A stretch of 64,000 bases of DNA from Glandiceps talaboti (taxonomy: Eukaryota; Hemichordata; Enteropneusta; Spengelidae): positions 17,754,550-17,818,549 of the forward strand of contig NC_135559.1 of NCBI RefSeq assembly GCF_964340395.1, given 5' to 3'. The position numbers and the translations under genes were made by a program. Shown in pieces: positions 1-15,157 of the stretch. Numbering within the stretch: position 1 is the first letter of the stretch; every line of letters starts with the position of its first letter. Under the pieces are notes generated by a model that was given only the letters and a program-made list of their open reading frames with translations, ran no database searches and was not told where the DNA came from.

Positions 1-181
1 GATGCACGCATGCGCACCTGTCCGGGTAATAGTCGTCTGCGATATTTCTTTGTGATCAGCAAATTATAAAAAAAAACCAGAATCATAATATGTCATGCAG
101 TAGAATCATACGCTAGAATATGACATAAGATACACGTAAACCTTATTTTATTTTGGCATGGGACTTTGTTTTCGTTTTCAG

Positions 182-1120
182 ATGTATGGATGATGAATGC
201 AGCTTTACATATGGATGCCGTACAGAGTAGTAGCTATGGCAATACCGTAGCCTTCTACGCTATTGATGGCATAAAGAACATGAACTTTTGGTCAATGAGT
301 TGTTCACATACTGACTTTGAATACGAGCCTTGGTGGAAAATTGACCTGGGTCAAACCTATACGGTGTATCATGTCAAGATAGCGAACAGACAAGACTGTT
401 GCAGTAAGTATGATAGAGGCCAGTTGACCAGAAACAGCTCTACAATGTCATTTAGCTCGACATACATCTAACTAGCATTGCTATATTTTATAACCTGGTC
501 ACAAAAAATATTTCTGACTGCTACATTTTATCATCAGGCTTGACAAACATTTCAGTACAATCGTTACATGGAATCTTTTGAAATTGGAACAAAGGCAAGG
601 TTGAATTTCTTTTATGCTTAGGGGACCAAGAAAAGTGATTTTGACCAACTCTGCATCGCGCGACCTCTCTGAAATAAAATTATGAACATTTGCAATTCTG
701 GTTTAGGAGAGGTCTGCTGTACACTGAGCGGGGCATTATGGGAAAGAAACAATGTTGGAAGCTTAGCACCTCTTGAAACAATAGTTACACAATGTTTTGG
801 CACGTTGTGTGAACAAATAAGAATATCCAATAGCTAGCATTGTCCACAACAGTTGCTTTTTTGTTTTAAAAAGTATTTTGTTAATTACGAATCTATCAAC
901 CTTACAGGCGAAGAACTTGCAGGAGCAGTTGTAAGAGTTGGTGGAAACGAGGATATATCCACCCAGCAGTTCTGTGGACGTGTAATGTACAACGACACCG
1001 TGAATAGTGACGTCATAACACTAATATGCAAATCAAGTGTAACTGGACGTTTTGCCAGTGTACGTCAAGACAACAAAACTTCGAATCTACAACTATGTGA
1101 AGTGGAAGTCTACGGAGCAC
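182..1120 (+). other. Fucolectin-like (FTP/F5-8-like) module 1, two exons
   Basis: Exons 182-403 and 908-1120 (phase 1 in, phase 1 out) encode about 145 residues. The pattern is that of eel-fucolectin/tachylectin-4-type lectins: [12 protein letters not shown] near the start, then [26 protein letters not shown], and LCEVEVYGA at the end. The family binds fucose or other glycans in a Ca-dependent beta-sandwich; sugar binding here is inference. The 504-base intron holds nothing recognised. Confidence 0.82.
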
Positions 1121-4100
1121 GTAAGTAGACCAATCAACTTGTGGGTTTACCGAATTAATTTCGTTTCTGACAAAATTAGTTTACAAAAAGTGACCCAACA
1201 TATCAAATATTCCATGAGGATCACAATAGAAATTTATTGATAGGGAAATATGCATATGTTTATGGTTCGAGCCGACCTGTTTTACATGGATCATGTATAC
1301 CCTGCATAATATAACCAAAGATATGGAATGTATACCTAGCCTAGTCGTTCTACATCACGACAACACGCGTCTATATCACTGTGTTCGATATGAGTGACAA
1401 CGTTCAAAATTGCTATTACTTTCCCCGACTTTTCTTTGATATTACTGGCGATGTTATTCTCCAATGTTTTTCTTCATTCAGCCGGAAATTTAATATACTC
1501 GTGACCTAAGGGTTTTGCGACTATTCGTCTAGTGACACGTAGTGGCAACGACCCCCTTAGGTCACTCGTATTTTCCTTGGCTGAACGAATATTCAGGAAC
1601 AACATCTAATTATTGCATGTTTTTAGCATAATAGTATAGTAATGTTATTATAGTGACATGGGATAATAAGCAGAAAATACACTACATATTACAACCTGAG
1701 CCCCATGTACTTATATGCCTTTTTAAACGAATGCATTCATAAAATACTGAATAAATGAAAAAACAAAACTGTAACATTGAAATGCAACTAAGCTGTTATG
1801 TTATCTTTCCTGTTTCTTTTTACATATCTGCAAGAGTGTCTAACAGTGAAACGAATGAACGTTATTTTTGGTAATAGTTAAAACCTATGCCCATAGATTC
1901 GATCCATGTGATAATTTGGACTTTTTCCTGTGCTTGTAAGTTTTTGATTTTACCTACTCGTTCATTTGCCATCTGTCTGTTGCCCCACCGTAGCATTTGT
2001 AGACGAACTACCAAACGTAGCTTTACACAAAGAGGCTGAACAGATAAGTATGAGCAGCCAAGGAGTAGCGTCAAGAGCTGTTGATGGTAACAGGAACAGT
2101 CACTATCTATGGGGCAAAAGTTGTATACACACAACGTTAAAATCTGAACCATGGTGGAGGGTGGATCTACTTCAACTCTACAGAGTATATAAAGTGATTT
2201 TTGTAAACAGGGGAGATTGTTGTGGTAAGTATACATGCATATACATACATCAATACAGAAATATAGTTAACTTTCAAAGTAGCCAGTGTTGTAGTAAAAG
2301 TAGACGGAAAGCAGAGCGACCGAGTGAAGTTGTTCCGGGAGGGTCGTCGTAACTTCTGCTGTAGGCACTACAGCACTACAATGGTGTTAAGCTGATCAGA
2401 AATACGATTCCTGGTCACAATAAATTGATGAAGACATATAAATGCATGCCATAGTATGTTTTGCATGCCGCACGACTTAAAAATACTCAACAATTATGAA
2501 CATAAAAATATTCAAGGTAAGTCATTGTGCACTTTTCTTTCGTGGACAACACTCTCATTCATGATTATAACTCATCATCACTGCTAATAAATAATCTAGT
2601 AAAGACTCGGTGTTATCAGACTCTAGGCCTGATTAAGGTATTTGGCTAGCTTTCTCACATCTCTGATTACAATGAAATCATCCTCATTAGTCGAGACCCT
2701 ACTGTTACGCAGTCGTCCAGAATCGATATATACCACAGCATCTAACTAACCAGACGTGTTAAATTATAAACAGTATTCAAGTACTTGGTATAAAGAACAG
2801 TGCAAATACACAATGGCTGATATAGGAATCTTATTTCAAACAGGGGAACGCAATGTTGGTGCTGTGGCTCGAGTTGGTTCAAGTATGGAAATAAAGGAAA
2901 ATCCAAAATGTTTTGGACCACTACAATTAGACGTTCTCACCGCCCCTGATGTTATCATACCTATGGAGTGTTATATTCCTTTGGTTGGTCAGTATGTAAC
3001 GATACAGTTGGAGAAGAACGTAAACTTCATGAATTTCTGTGAAATTGAAGTCAAAGCTGAAGGTATGTATGTATGTATGTATGTATGTATGTATGTATGT
3101 ATGTATGTATGTATGTATGTATGTATGTATGTATGTATGTATGTATGTATGTATGTATGTGTCTGTATGTATGTATGTATGTATGTATGTATGTATGTAT
3201 GTATGTATGTATGTATGTATGTATGTATGTATGTATGTATGTGTGTGTGTGTGTGTGTGTCTGTCTGTCTGTCTGTCTGTCTGTGACTGCACCCAATCGG
3301 GTAGTGCTTCTGCACACGTGCATATATATGTTTGTGCCTACTATAATTTTGCTGTATATTACAAAGACACTTAAATGATTGCATAACACTCAATTATTAC
3401 ACAAATACTGTGTCGGTCTATCATATCGACTTGGAAAGAACGTGACAGTGTTGGACATATGCCTTTTATATTTTAATCACAACTGTTTAATACAAATTTA
3501 CATAACACTATAACGGACTATGTTTAGATTGTGGTAATTGTAATTAATAAACTATTGACTCTTGCAGAGTACATCGACCATCGTAAAACTGATTTCCGTG
3601 TCAATCCTGTGTCGTCTTTTGAAGTGATGACAAACCGAATCCTAGCTGGTCCTCACGCTGTTGACATTCCTCGTTTATCACTCGAAAAATGTGCTGAGAA
3701 ATGCTTGTCAACTAAGGATTTCAGATGTCTGTCATTTAACTACAAAGTGAGGGACCAGACATGTTCGTTGTTGGTCAACGGCAGATTTGGAGACGAGGAC
3801 ACAGAAATGAAGCTGGACAGCAACTTTAACCATTACGAGAGTCTTTTAACCGCTGGTAAATATGATTTACACTTTTATACTTTGTGCAAAGATGATTAAG
3901 TAATACTATACAGCTAGAAATCAACAAGCAGGCAGCAGGCCTGTACTAGCCATGACAGATCAGGAGTGTACCAGCCCTGACTGATCAGGTCTGTAACAGT
4001 CCTGACTGGACAGGCCCGCCACAACCCTGTTGCAGAGCTGAGAAAGTTTAGTGGTGTATGCATGCTTGTGAGACACCAGGAAGATTGTGCTCACTATCTC

Positions 4101-7100
4101 AGAGCACTATACTATAGTTGTCTGAGTCTCGATCAATAATAGGCCACCTCTTTGAAGATCAGCTATTTAGTTTTCAGAAGATCTTAGCCTGAGATATAAA
4201 TGCAATAAATTCACTGCACTGAAATCATGGACTTAGTACATTGAAGCATTTAGACTGAAAATACTTGTCGTTGTGCACGCCACTTACACACGATACCGAC
4301 TGTGAGTGAAAGAGTGTACACAGCGACAAATCTTTCAGTTTATGTGACTCCTCAAACTATTGATTTTGTGCAACAGAAAGAAGTGCAATGTAAATAATGT
4401 AAAAAAAACGTTTCACTTTGTGTTTCTTTTGACAGTTGTTGATAGCATTGGAAATGGTACGTTGTGTCCGACGGGTTTCTTCCAATGTGGCTCGGGGGAA
4501 TGCCTACACAAGTATAGAGTATGTGACGTCATTCGACATTGTTCTGATAGAAGTGACGAAATCAACTGCACTTCAGGTATGGACATTTCTTTTTGGTTGG
4601 GAAATTATACAAAGGAATTTTCTTCAAGTTGTAGAAATCTATTCAAAAATAAGGTTTTGATAACATATTTACACAAAATTTTGCTTTAAAGGCTTAATTT
4701 TAGTACACATCTGACAGGAATTCAAATCAACACACTTGAACTTCTTGGCCAGAAATTTTTCCATATTGAAACCTCAGACCAGGGGACTGTACTCCGGTTT
4801 CCTTAGAACTTGTCTACATATGTTCAGATATTGAGAGTTCAGTTCTGTGAATGAGAAAAAAGACAAATCCGACATGTAACGTTGTCATTTATTCAGTATC
4901 GTTTTTATATCTTGGAAAAATTTCTTTTCTTCGCAACGATTACCCATGAATCTTATAAGCAGAGCTTTGTCTACAGTCATGTGATCGTTACGGTAATAAT
5001 AAAGGCAGACTCGTGAAAACATGTATTACTTTCTGTTGTTCGCACACAGCTGACAGACCAAGTAATAACACTCGAATCACTCTCATATCTCGTATCCGAC
5101 TCAACTTCTGTATGTACGTACCAGGATCACACTTGAACTTTAGGGAATTAGCTCAGACTACACACATTGTTTAAAGGTCTACACTGGAAATCAAGGCAAA
5201 CACCCAGCATAGTGCCTCGTTCATTGACTTCCCGCGAAGCCAAGTCCTCTCACCAAAATACTGAGTGCCTGTCAGTTCCAAGTGTCCTTTATTGTGACGT
5301 CCGTAAAGTCTAAATTTACATAACGCATGGCCAATGGCCAAATAATTAATGCACTCCATATAGAGCTTTTCTGGGCGTGATCATGCCCTAAAAGTATTCT
5401 TAAAACATTGATGAATGATCACTATGAATCCTAGATATTTATGAAATGCAGACTGTCGTCTCATGTATTCGAGTATGCTTGGAATCCTGTGTGGTCTGAA
5501 TCCAATATCCTTGAGACAGTCTTTTGACCTTTCAGTCAAACTAGGCCATGCGATGTTGTTAAAATATTAAGTTTACTGAAAATATGAATATGTCATCTGT
5601 GACACATGCCGATGTTATGAAATTTAACCAAATTATTGCGCAAAAATAACATTTGTACGGATGAAAAGTTTTCTTCTGTCAAAGCCGCAGACACCTGATT
5701 TAAATAACGTGAAGGTTAATAGGAAATATAAATTTTGCAAGTCATACCTGCTTTTGTTTTCCCATATACATAGCAGAAAGCTACAGTTTCCCCCTTCTCT
5801 GCAGTCTCCACAGTGACGTCATCACCTGGTTGGAACAAAGTCACCACGTCATCACCAAGTTTTGCTACCTCATCAAAATCCAGTATGTTGTCTATCTTAT
5901 CGCTGAGGAATGTATTAATATATCCGCATAATCCCATGAAACCTTTTGGTCGTGGTCCAGGTAGCGTGCCACACTTTGTCAGGCCCACCAACGCTTCTAT
6001 CTGACTACCATTGTGGTAACAGTGGGTGTATAAAGGGATAAGAGACGGGTCCATTCGGCAGTTGACCTCAATCACTTTCATTTGGTCATTTTCAACAAAC
6101 AATTGGATGTGTAAGAACTGATCATTGAACCCTTTTGAAATCAAACCATGTGTGATCTCATCATAGATCCTGTACAGTTCTTGTTCTTGATTGTTAGTTA
6201 CGTCAGCCGGTATCATGTTCCCGAGGCAACATTGTGGATATTCGCTAGACCACACCTCTTGCATAATCAACCAACGGTGATTTTTACCATTGGAAACGCA
6301 GCCGTCAATTGCTAACATATTCTTAACATCAATAAACTCTTCTAGCAACAGTCTATCAAGTTTAACATCGTATGTGAACCCCTTGTCTGTGATCCAGTGC
6401 TTCAGAAACGCCTGAAAATAATGACTTTGCTCTCCACGTGTTAAACGGCCATTTTCTATATGCGATATAAATTCCTCCATACTCTCGATCTTTCGTGTAC
6501 CACAATTGCCTTGGCCGACAACAGGTTTCATAAACCCTCCTTTGGTCTGTATGATTTCTCGTGCCTTCTCCAGTTTCTCACTGTCAGTAATGTCATCTTC
6601 ATCAAATAGCGCATATTTAACAGTCGCTAAATCTGGGTCGAAGTGTTTACGTGAACTGAATTTGTGATACGTCAGAAACACCGACTCCACAGATGGACCA
6701 CGAATATGAGGGAAAGTTTCAGACAATGCAGCATGGACCAAACAAGCGATATCTGAAAGGCTCAATACCATTGATATGTTTTGTGCCTTGATGGCTTCTT
6801 CACACTCTTTTGTAAACTGTAATAAATCCTCTTTGGTTGACACTGGTTGAATCATGTGTATGTTGCAGGACTGCTTGGTCTCTTCTGATAAGTACCTGAG
6901 GAATGTAGAAAACTGCTGATCCCAATTGGTTGGACAGAGGAGTAGTATTTCAGTTTTCATGTTCTCCGACGCCATGCTTGATGACAACTTACACCTAACC
7001 CTCCTACTCACTAACTACAGGAAAATATCACTCCTCGTTATCAAGGGTGCTGTTAAAATTAAAACGTACAATATTAATTATAATATTCACTGTCAATATA

Positions 7101-8611
7101 TAATGTTCAACTGTTTTGTGCAATATATAATGCACGAAACGCCAATAATGTGGGATTTTCAATTGCAAACGATTTCCGTTGGTATATGTACTTCTATTTT
7201 GTTCGCGAATGCGGAGGAAAATACATTGTGTAAATCGGTTGAACAAGGTCGCTGTCAATGTCCTGACCCACAAATGTCCTTGTGACCTGTATGCTATATA
7301 AATCACTCTACAATACAGATAATAGATACAAGCATCTGTACTGCAATAGGGTACGGGTGTGAATGAAAGCACATTGCGTTTATAAAGATGCAATGCATTG
7401 ACAGTTGTGGAGTAGTTCAAACAGTTGTCATTCAACTTCTACATTTACGTATAAACTGTCTAATTTGACTGACCAGAGAAATGTCAACTTGCAGAATTTT
7501 TTAAGACAGGGATCCCTGTAGCCTCGATATCTTAGTTTGTATTGTTGAAATAAATAATTAAAAATGAACACTTTTGGAAAAGACGCAGAGATCTCACGAT
7601 TGCCAGTACAAAGTAACAGTTACGAACAGTGTGAGTTCTGAATGGTTCTAACACTCACCCTTAAGGTTATTTTAAGTAAACAGGGAAATAATTGCGATTT
7701 TGAACATTAGACTAGCATTGTCATAATAATAAATCTCGTATTTTCTGTTGGAATGCGTAGGACTTGGCTTCCATTTTGTAAAAAACAGTTATATTCTTTC
7801 ATTTCAGTTGGTATTGGTGACCCCAAAGACGATTTATCACCTGACTGGTTTCAGCCTTTCCTGAATATCACGACTGACCGTACTATATTTGAACATTTCC
7901 TGTCGCAATATACTTCGAGAGAGGAATATCGCAAGGTCAAAGGTGAAAATCCCCCGGATTGGAATTCCTTTAAATCTTACAGCACAACTCCAGACTATAA
8001 TGGCTTTGACCAAATACTGCAACTCACCAAAGATGAAGTCAAAGAACTTGGTCATCAGGGAGATGATTTTATTTTGCAATGTTCCTTCGACGAGGTTCAG
8101 TGCAATTTGAGGTAGGTTGAACAAAATGCATTAAACTACTAGTCACTCAAGGGGCTAGTGATCTCGATTTTTCTTGTACTTTTTCAAGAAAAAGATGCTG
8201 TATAACTTGGAATATATTGATGTACAATTTAGAATGTATTGCTGCACAGTAATATACTAAACGTATATATGTATATAAACACGAAAGAATGAGTAGCTGA
8301 ACTATCGATTGTAAAGTTCTGAAGATATTATTTTACGAGGTTTGGTTAATAACTATTAATTTTTGCATATTTGGTAAATACACGGATATGCTATAAACTA
8401 AATTATAGTGTTACGATATAGTGTACAAATGTTCATACTTAAATCAATGATTGCAGTTGGAGATATTTGGTTCATTTTCATAACCATAAACATGTTATCG
8501 TGACAGTTAGAATGTATTTGGCAAAATCTTCTACTTGTGAGTATTGAGGCGAGCTCTGTAATCAATAAACCACGAAACAAGGGTTTCACAAGTTCCTATA
8601 CATACATACAT

Positions 8612-8642
<31 letters not shown>

Positions 8643-8654
8643 TACATACATACA

Positions 8655-8686
<32 letters not shown>

Positions 8687-11600
8687 GTTTGCAGCTCGTT
8701 GAGTTGTGTGAAAGGTAACTGTACCATAAGCCCAGTGCCCATGTGGTCATTACAAGTGTATCCTCACTATGAATTATTAAAAAGTGCTTATGTAAAAATG
8801 GTTTTAAATACTGTGTTATACAACCAAGCTCAAGGAATGTGTAGTCTACGCAACGTCGTTACAATTGAACCAATCATCATGTTTTCCCTTTTGAGCACAC
8901 CCTTAGTGGAGCCGTCATTGTAAATAGTTTTCATGTGTATCAATAATTCTGAGACAAGTAAGTTACAATGTATCACTTTCATGCCTTCACTAAAGAATTA
9001 CTTAACCTCCACAATGTCGTTATATTTGATCAACTGATCATGAGATGAGATTTTATATCAACATTTGTTTTGACTAAAGTATAACATGTTATCACCTATA
9101 GTAATAGTGTTGCAACAACAGCATCAAACAAAACTACAGACTCACTAAGTCGACGCCCTGTCACTATAACTGAGTGACATTTTGAAAGGGAGAAACTAAA
9201 GGTTGTTTCAATTATAACAATGTTGCATAGACTACACTCTCCATACAACCCCGATCTTATAACAGTATTATCATATCATATCATATCATATCATATCATA
9301 TCATATCATATCATAAACATTCACCCCATCAAATACAATAATCTGTTCTGAGAACAACATTTCTCGATAAGAAAGTGAATGCAAAATCACTGTTTATATG
9401 ACACGAAATCGACGTCAAGCTGAAAATAATCCCTTGTATTAAAGTCAAAATGAAATGCCTTTAAAAACATTGTTTTCCTGTCCTCAGTCATTTCCTGACT
9501 TTCCAGGATGAAAAATATGGGAATTGTTTTACATACAACCACAAAGGAGAACACTTTGTGAAAAACCCTGGAGCTAAAAATGGTAATTAAACTAACTTGT
9601 AATTGATTATTATTTACTGATTGCTTTATACATATGTGACATATCAACTCATGAATGAATTGTATACAGTATATGTATTGATATGCTATTTAGGCCAAAT
9701 ACAAAAAGTTTTTTTGGATCCGGTTACAGGACCCCATCTAATTTTTCACACCGACCCTAAACTTTTATTTTTTACATATTCGAGAAAAAAAATAAGAAAA
9801 TCGCGAAAAATGTGAAGTCTCGAAAGATATAGTGGATGCGGAAACTGGCATCAACTGAAAAGGACAATATAAAACTGTTCTTCCAGTCTGTAATGGCTGT
9901 ACATCTGATGAGAAGAAACTAATAACACAGAGACCATGTGGAAAACAACAGAAAAACATAACTACCTATGCTGGACACTCACATATGAAAAAAAATCTAC
10001 CTACCCCAACTATTCTAAAATTGAATGTAATCTGAACCACTCACTTGTTTTACACCTTATCTGCATCAAAATCATAATTCAGTCTATTCATTTCTTTTGA
10101 AAACCGTCTGTCCAATATTAACAAATCATTCTTTATCTATCTCAACTACAACCTTAGGCTTTAGATTGACTCTGTTTAACGAGCAGGCAGAGTATACAAG
10201 TGTTCATGGACAGGATGCTGGTGTTCGAGTAGTTATAATCCCTCCCCATCTTATACCAGTGCCGCAACAAGATGGATTTACAGTCAAACCTGGCTCTATA
10301 TCATCCATAGCTATCAAAGAGGTAGGTTTACATGTGTCCTCTCAAAACGAAATCAGAAAGACAATTAAAACATATTGCACAATATATTCCCAAATGTGGT
10401 CTTTTCACATGCTGACTCGCAAGAATCTTCCCTCGTACCACTTCACTTAAAAAGCTTGTAAAGACGTAGTGCGACAAGACTCGGTTGTGCACATGATGTG
10501 CAAAATATATTAAAGCTATCAAGACATCAAAAATTAGTTGTCTGTTCCACCAGCTGTGCTAAATACTTTGTTTATTCTTATGTGACAATGTCTACACACA
10601 CTCTAAAGACGTTAGTATGACAGGAGGAAATAACTAATTGTTCTTCTAACTGCACTGAAACACTATCTTCCGACAGACAGAGGTAGTAAGAATGCAATAT
10701 CCCTGGGGGAACTGCACTGATGGTTCGAATGAAGAAATCCTACACATTGATGGATTTCCACATGGATATACCATTCTGGTAGGTATGAACACAATAAGTA
10801 TATCCTAGTATGAACACAATAAGTATATCTTAGTATGAACACAATAAGCATATCTTAGTATGAAGACAGCAAGTATATCTTAGTATGAATACAACAAGTA
10901 TATCTTAGTATGAACACAACAAGTATATCTAAGTGTGAACACAAGAAGTATATCTTAGTATGAACACAAGCATATCTTAGTATGAATACAACAAGTATAT
11001 CTTAGTATGAACACAACAAGTACATCTTAGTTTGAACACAACAAGTATATCTTAGTTTGAACACAACAAGTATATCTAAGTGTGAACACAAGAAGTATAT
11101 CTTAGTATGAACACAAGCATATCTTAGTATGAATACAACAAGTATATCTTAGTATGAACACAACAAGTACATCTTAGTTTGAACACAACAAGTATATCTT
11201 AGTATGAACACAACAAGTATATCTTAGTATGAACACAACAAGTACATCTTAGTTTGAACACAACAAGTATATCTTAGTTTGAACACAACAAGTATATCTT
11301 AGTATGAAGACAGCAAGTATATCTTAGTATGAATACAACAAGTATATCTTAGTTTGAACACAACAAGTATATCTTAGTATGATACAACAAGTATATCTTA
11401 GTTTGAACACAACAAGTATATCTTAGTATGAAGACAGCAAGTATATCTTAGTATGAACACAATAAGTATATCTTAGTATGAAAACGACAAAAATATCTTA
11501 GTCTGAATATTATTAATAGTTCTGCTAGGTATGAAAACAGAAAATATATCTTAGTCTATACATTATTAATACCTTCTGATCTATGTTGTGGTTTTATTTT

Positions 11601-14600
11601 CTGACACTTTCTTTTGATATTTTGCTGATAAAAATGCAACATTTCAAAACCCTGGATAACAATTATTTGTTTTGCAGTATCTTCACTTGTAAAGTGTAAG
11701 TATTGAAAGAGATAACCAAAACCTGAAGATTATGATATAAAATGTATCACATTTGTTAAGAATATAAAAACCTAAACTAGATCAGGAGGTGTTTGTTCAA
11801 ATGTGACGGTATACTTTATAAACAAATATACAATTTCATATATTACCAGTTATTTGATTATGATCATTGCAATAATTATGGAAATATTAAGAAATGAATT
11901 GTAACACACATACTCTTCAACAAAAGAACAACATGTTAAGCATCCACATAAATATGACCAAAAATCGATTCATTAATTTTACAATGGTTACAAGCGATTG
12001 ATTTGAATAGAAGTATTATTGGAATCGACATGTACTGTAGACTTACCACATGTATTTACATTTAAAACAAGGGGTCAGTGGCCCTTCTGGTAGCTACTCG
12101 TTCATATGCACTCACTAAATATGGACTGTCCCTCTCCTTATTTAGACATGTGAACATGCTTGTATATCAGAGGCAATGGAGACATACTGTGGATGTACTG
12201 ACTCAATGCATATGGATATGGCAGCATGTAAAATACTTGATGAGGATGAAGGTATGATATAACTGAATGCACGTAAGATAAACCTAGATGAAGGTATGAT
12301 AAACCTAGATGAAGGTATGATAAACCAAGATGAAGGTATGATAAACCAAGATGAAGGTATGATAAACCTAGATGAAGGTACGGTAAAACAATATGAATGT
12401 ATGATACACCTAGATGAAGGTATGATATAACTGAATGAAGGTATGAAACAACTAGATGAAGGTATGATAAAACAATATGAAGGTATGAAATAAGTAGATG
12501 AAGGCATGATAAACCTAGATCTCATTTATAATACAAAGTCTGTAAAAATCAACGTGAATTTGAAAAGGATTGATAATGTTGAGTTGAGTTCCGTACTTCT
12601 CTCAATATTACTTCGCTGAAAGAATGGACACAAAGAGAAGAAATGTTATCGTTTGAACATAGTGCACTTCCAAGATAATTTATGATGATGTTTCAGTGAC
12701 ATAGTAAACTTGCAAATGTGAAACATTCCTTTCGCAATTGTTTGATTTGAAGTTCAAAATTTATGGTTCCTTCTTTACAGCGCTATTTAATGTTTGCCAT
12801 TACTACTTATGTTCACAGCAAGATGTAGAAGTCTGATTTACTACTTCTACAGATATAACATGTTACAGTGTGATTGCAGACAACCTTGCAGGTAAGTAGA
12901 AAAACTATACCTCTCCTTGCACGTTAAGACCATACGCACACAAAACCAAGTGGTATTGCATACGTTACATACTACGCATTTTAAAGTAATTGTTACTGAC
13001 ATTATTTTTCATTATTACATGGTAAAAGTTTATATACATGTATACATTATTGACTGCCCATATATTTAATCAATGTGTAATTGTCACTGCTAAATGAATT
13101 AAGAAACTGTTATTGATTGTAATATTTTATGTCCTCTCCTAGTGAAATGCAATATTCTTTAACTATGTCACAATCCCAATGGCCATCAGATGTTTATCTG
13201 GTAAGTAATATCAATACAAACATAAGCATAAACCTGAAGTTGTGAATTCTGTAAAATGACATTATTTTCCTTGAGTTTTGGGGCTACTGATCGAGCGAGC
13301 GATTCAATAGAAAACAAATTCATGAGTAATATATTTCTATTTCGAAATTCAAACTTAATTGACTTTAAGATAATTTCAAAATCTGTCAAAACGTCAAGGT
13401 AGTAGTACACAGTCATTAATCGTCTGCGTATGACAATCAAGTGGATTGAAATTGTGCATAACTATGCCTGGTTATATAATCCACATTCTTGTGTATTTTG
13501 GGTCGTATTTATTTGTGAGTTTCGCCTGGTTGCTGAGTGATGGCATGACGCGATTGATGTTGTTCACTGGCATGGTGCATGCTTGGTATCGGCTGTCTAT
13601 ACTTCTCTGGCAAAAATGGGTGCCATGAAGATTGGCAATTGTGAACTGTCTACGGAAAGGGTCACCTAATATGGACGTATCCGACTGAGATCCTATTCCA
13701 CACTGACTTGAGTGATCAGAGAGTCACGAGAACACTTTTGCCATTCTAAAACATTGCATTCCAAAGCACTGGTTCCTTCATCGTTAATTATAGTTACACG
13801 GGAGTAACTTAACTCAAACTACTTTATTGCTACATTGTAATGACATTTTCTTCATACATTTCAAGAAACACCTTCTGAAAACTGTACATAATAAGAACAG
13901 CAAGACAAGAACCATCAACAATGCAGAGTCTGCAAGGTAAGTATTTATGCATTCACAATAGCAAAATATATCAAATTCTTGCAATTAGAATATGTCTTCA
14001 TAAAATTGTCGTTAGAATAGCAGAGTTTACACACTATAAAATGTGATCTTCATAATGAACCTCACACTTTAGCAGAGGATGTGGTTGCCACTTACATCAC
14101 CACTGAGAAGCTAAAAGCTAAATTATAATACACAACTGTGTTTTTCCAAAGAAAGTAAAAGTTGGAATGCATATTGTTCATTGTTCCAGGTATCATGTAG
14201 GTAACTAAATATAGTAACGTTGCAACAGCAGGTTTGAAACGATTGTTACGTTTCGAAGGGCCTTGATTACATAATTTAATTAAAGAACCGCTATTAGCCG
14301 TCTGGAAAATTAGAATGAACATTTTTGAAATCAATTCGTATTCAGTTAAAAGTATTGTTTATTTATTCTTAATTTACATAGTATCGTTTATATAAAGATA
14401 CAAAATATGACACTATAGTAAGCCTTATATGGGCATGAATTCATAAAAAAAATACGAGTGAATGAAATGCGTGTTTTTCCTTTAATCAGATCGAATTTTC
14501 TTCGACTTGAAGTGTACTTTGAAAGACTGAGTTATGAAGTAATAACTGAGTATAAGGCATACACTGTAAGTAATAGTACCAATTTACCAATTGGCATGAT

Positions 14601-15116
14601 GATTTTTTCTTTGAAAACCCTGGCATGTATAATTTGGACGGTTTACCTAATACGTAATTAATTGAGTTGGTCTTTGATATTATGAAAAGTTGATAGATAG
14701 ATACGTGGTGGTTCTTTCCATGGAAACAGTCTCTATTGAAAATACTCCAATAAAAACGGATCATATTAAAATTCTGTTTTAGTTCATGAAATTCGTATGT
14801 ACAGAGTTCTGATAATCCGAGATTTCTAGAATCGAAGTTTTCTAAAGCCACGTCCATTTGTGTCATACCTTTGCTAGACATCACTGAAATCATACTTTTA
14901 TCAATAACATTAGCTGTTACTCTAGCTCTGTACGTACTAAGTCTTCATTCATTCATTCATTCATTCATTCATTCATTCATTCATTCGTTCGTTCGTTCGT
15001 TCGTTCGTTCATTCATTCATTCGTTTGTTCATTCATTCATTCATTCACTCACTCGCACACACACACACACACACACTCACTCACTCACTCACTCACTCAC
15101 TCACTCACTCACTCAC

Positions 15117-15157
<41 letters not shown>

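Larger units (their letters stand above)
7808..13200 (+). other. Channel ectodomain exons (palm, finger, thumb) of the DEG/ENaC gene
   Basis: Seven exons. 7808-8111 carries the region after TM1 and [14 protein letters not shown]. 9488-9582 carries YGNCFTYN. 10158-10321 carries [12 protein letters not shown] and GFTVKPGS. 10677-10778 carries YPWGNCTDG. 12146-12251 carries [19 protein letters not shown]. 12819-12891 ends CDCRQPC. 13143-13200 begins [16 protein letters not shown]. The order and cysteine pattern are those of the DEG/ENaC extracellular loop. For exon 9488 the upstream acceptor (TCCTCAG) was chosen over TTTCCAG at 9504-9510 because only it keeps frame with the phase-2 end at 8111. 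Confidence 0.85.

Noticed and set aside
2927-3393. Long open frames with MYVC or YIHT repeats (also at 20346-20869, 59805-60204, 63427-63894)
   Set aside because: They are translations of tetranucleotide microsatellites, open in several frames on both strands at once.
5716-5747. Nine C-terminal codons of ATP-grasp copy 1 after KTKAG
   Set aside because: They begin at a GTATGA donor and the paralogue has different sequence and length there, so they are more likely intron.
10663-10851. Antisense frame over channel exon 10677-10778
   Set aside because: It is the shadow of a coding exon plus the minisatellite.
12142-12525. Antisense frame rich in IIPSSRF repeats
   Set aside because: It is the reverse translation of the 21-bp minisatellite.
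12840-12891. Alternative short exon starting at 12853 ([12 protein letters not shown])
   Set aside because: The acceptor at 12817-12818 gives the conserved CDCRQPC motif in frame with both neighbours, so it is preferred.
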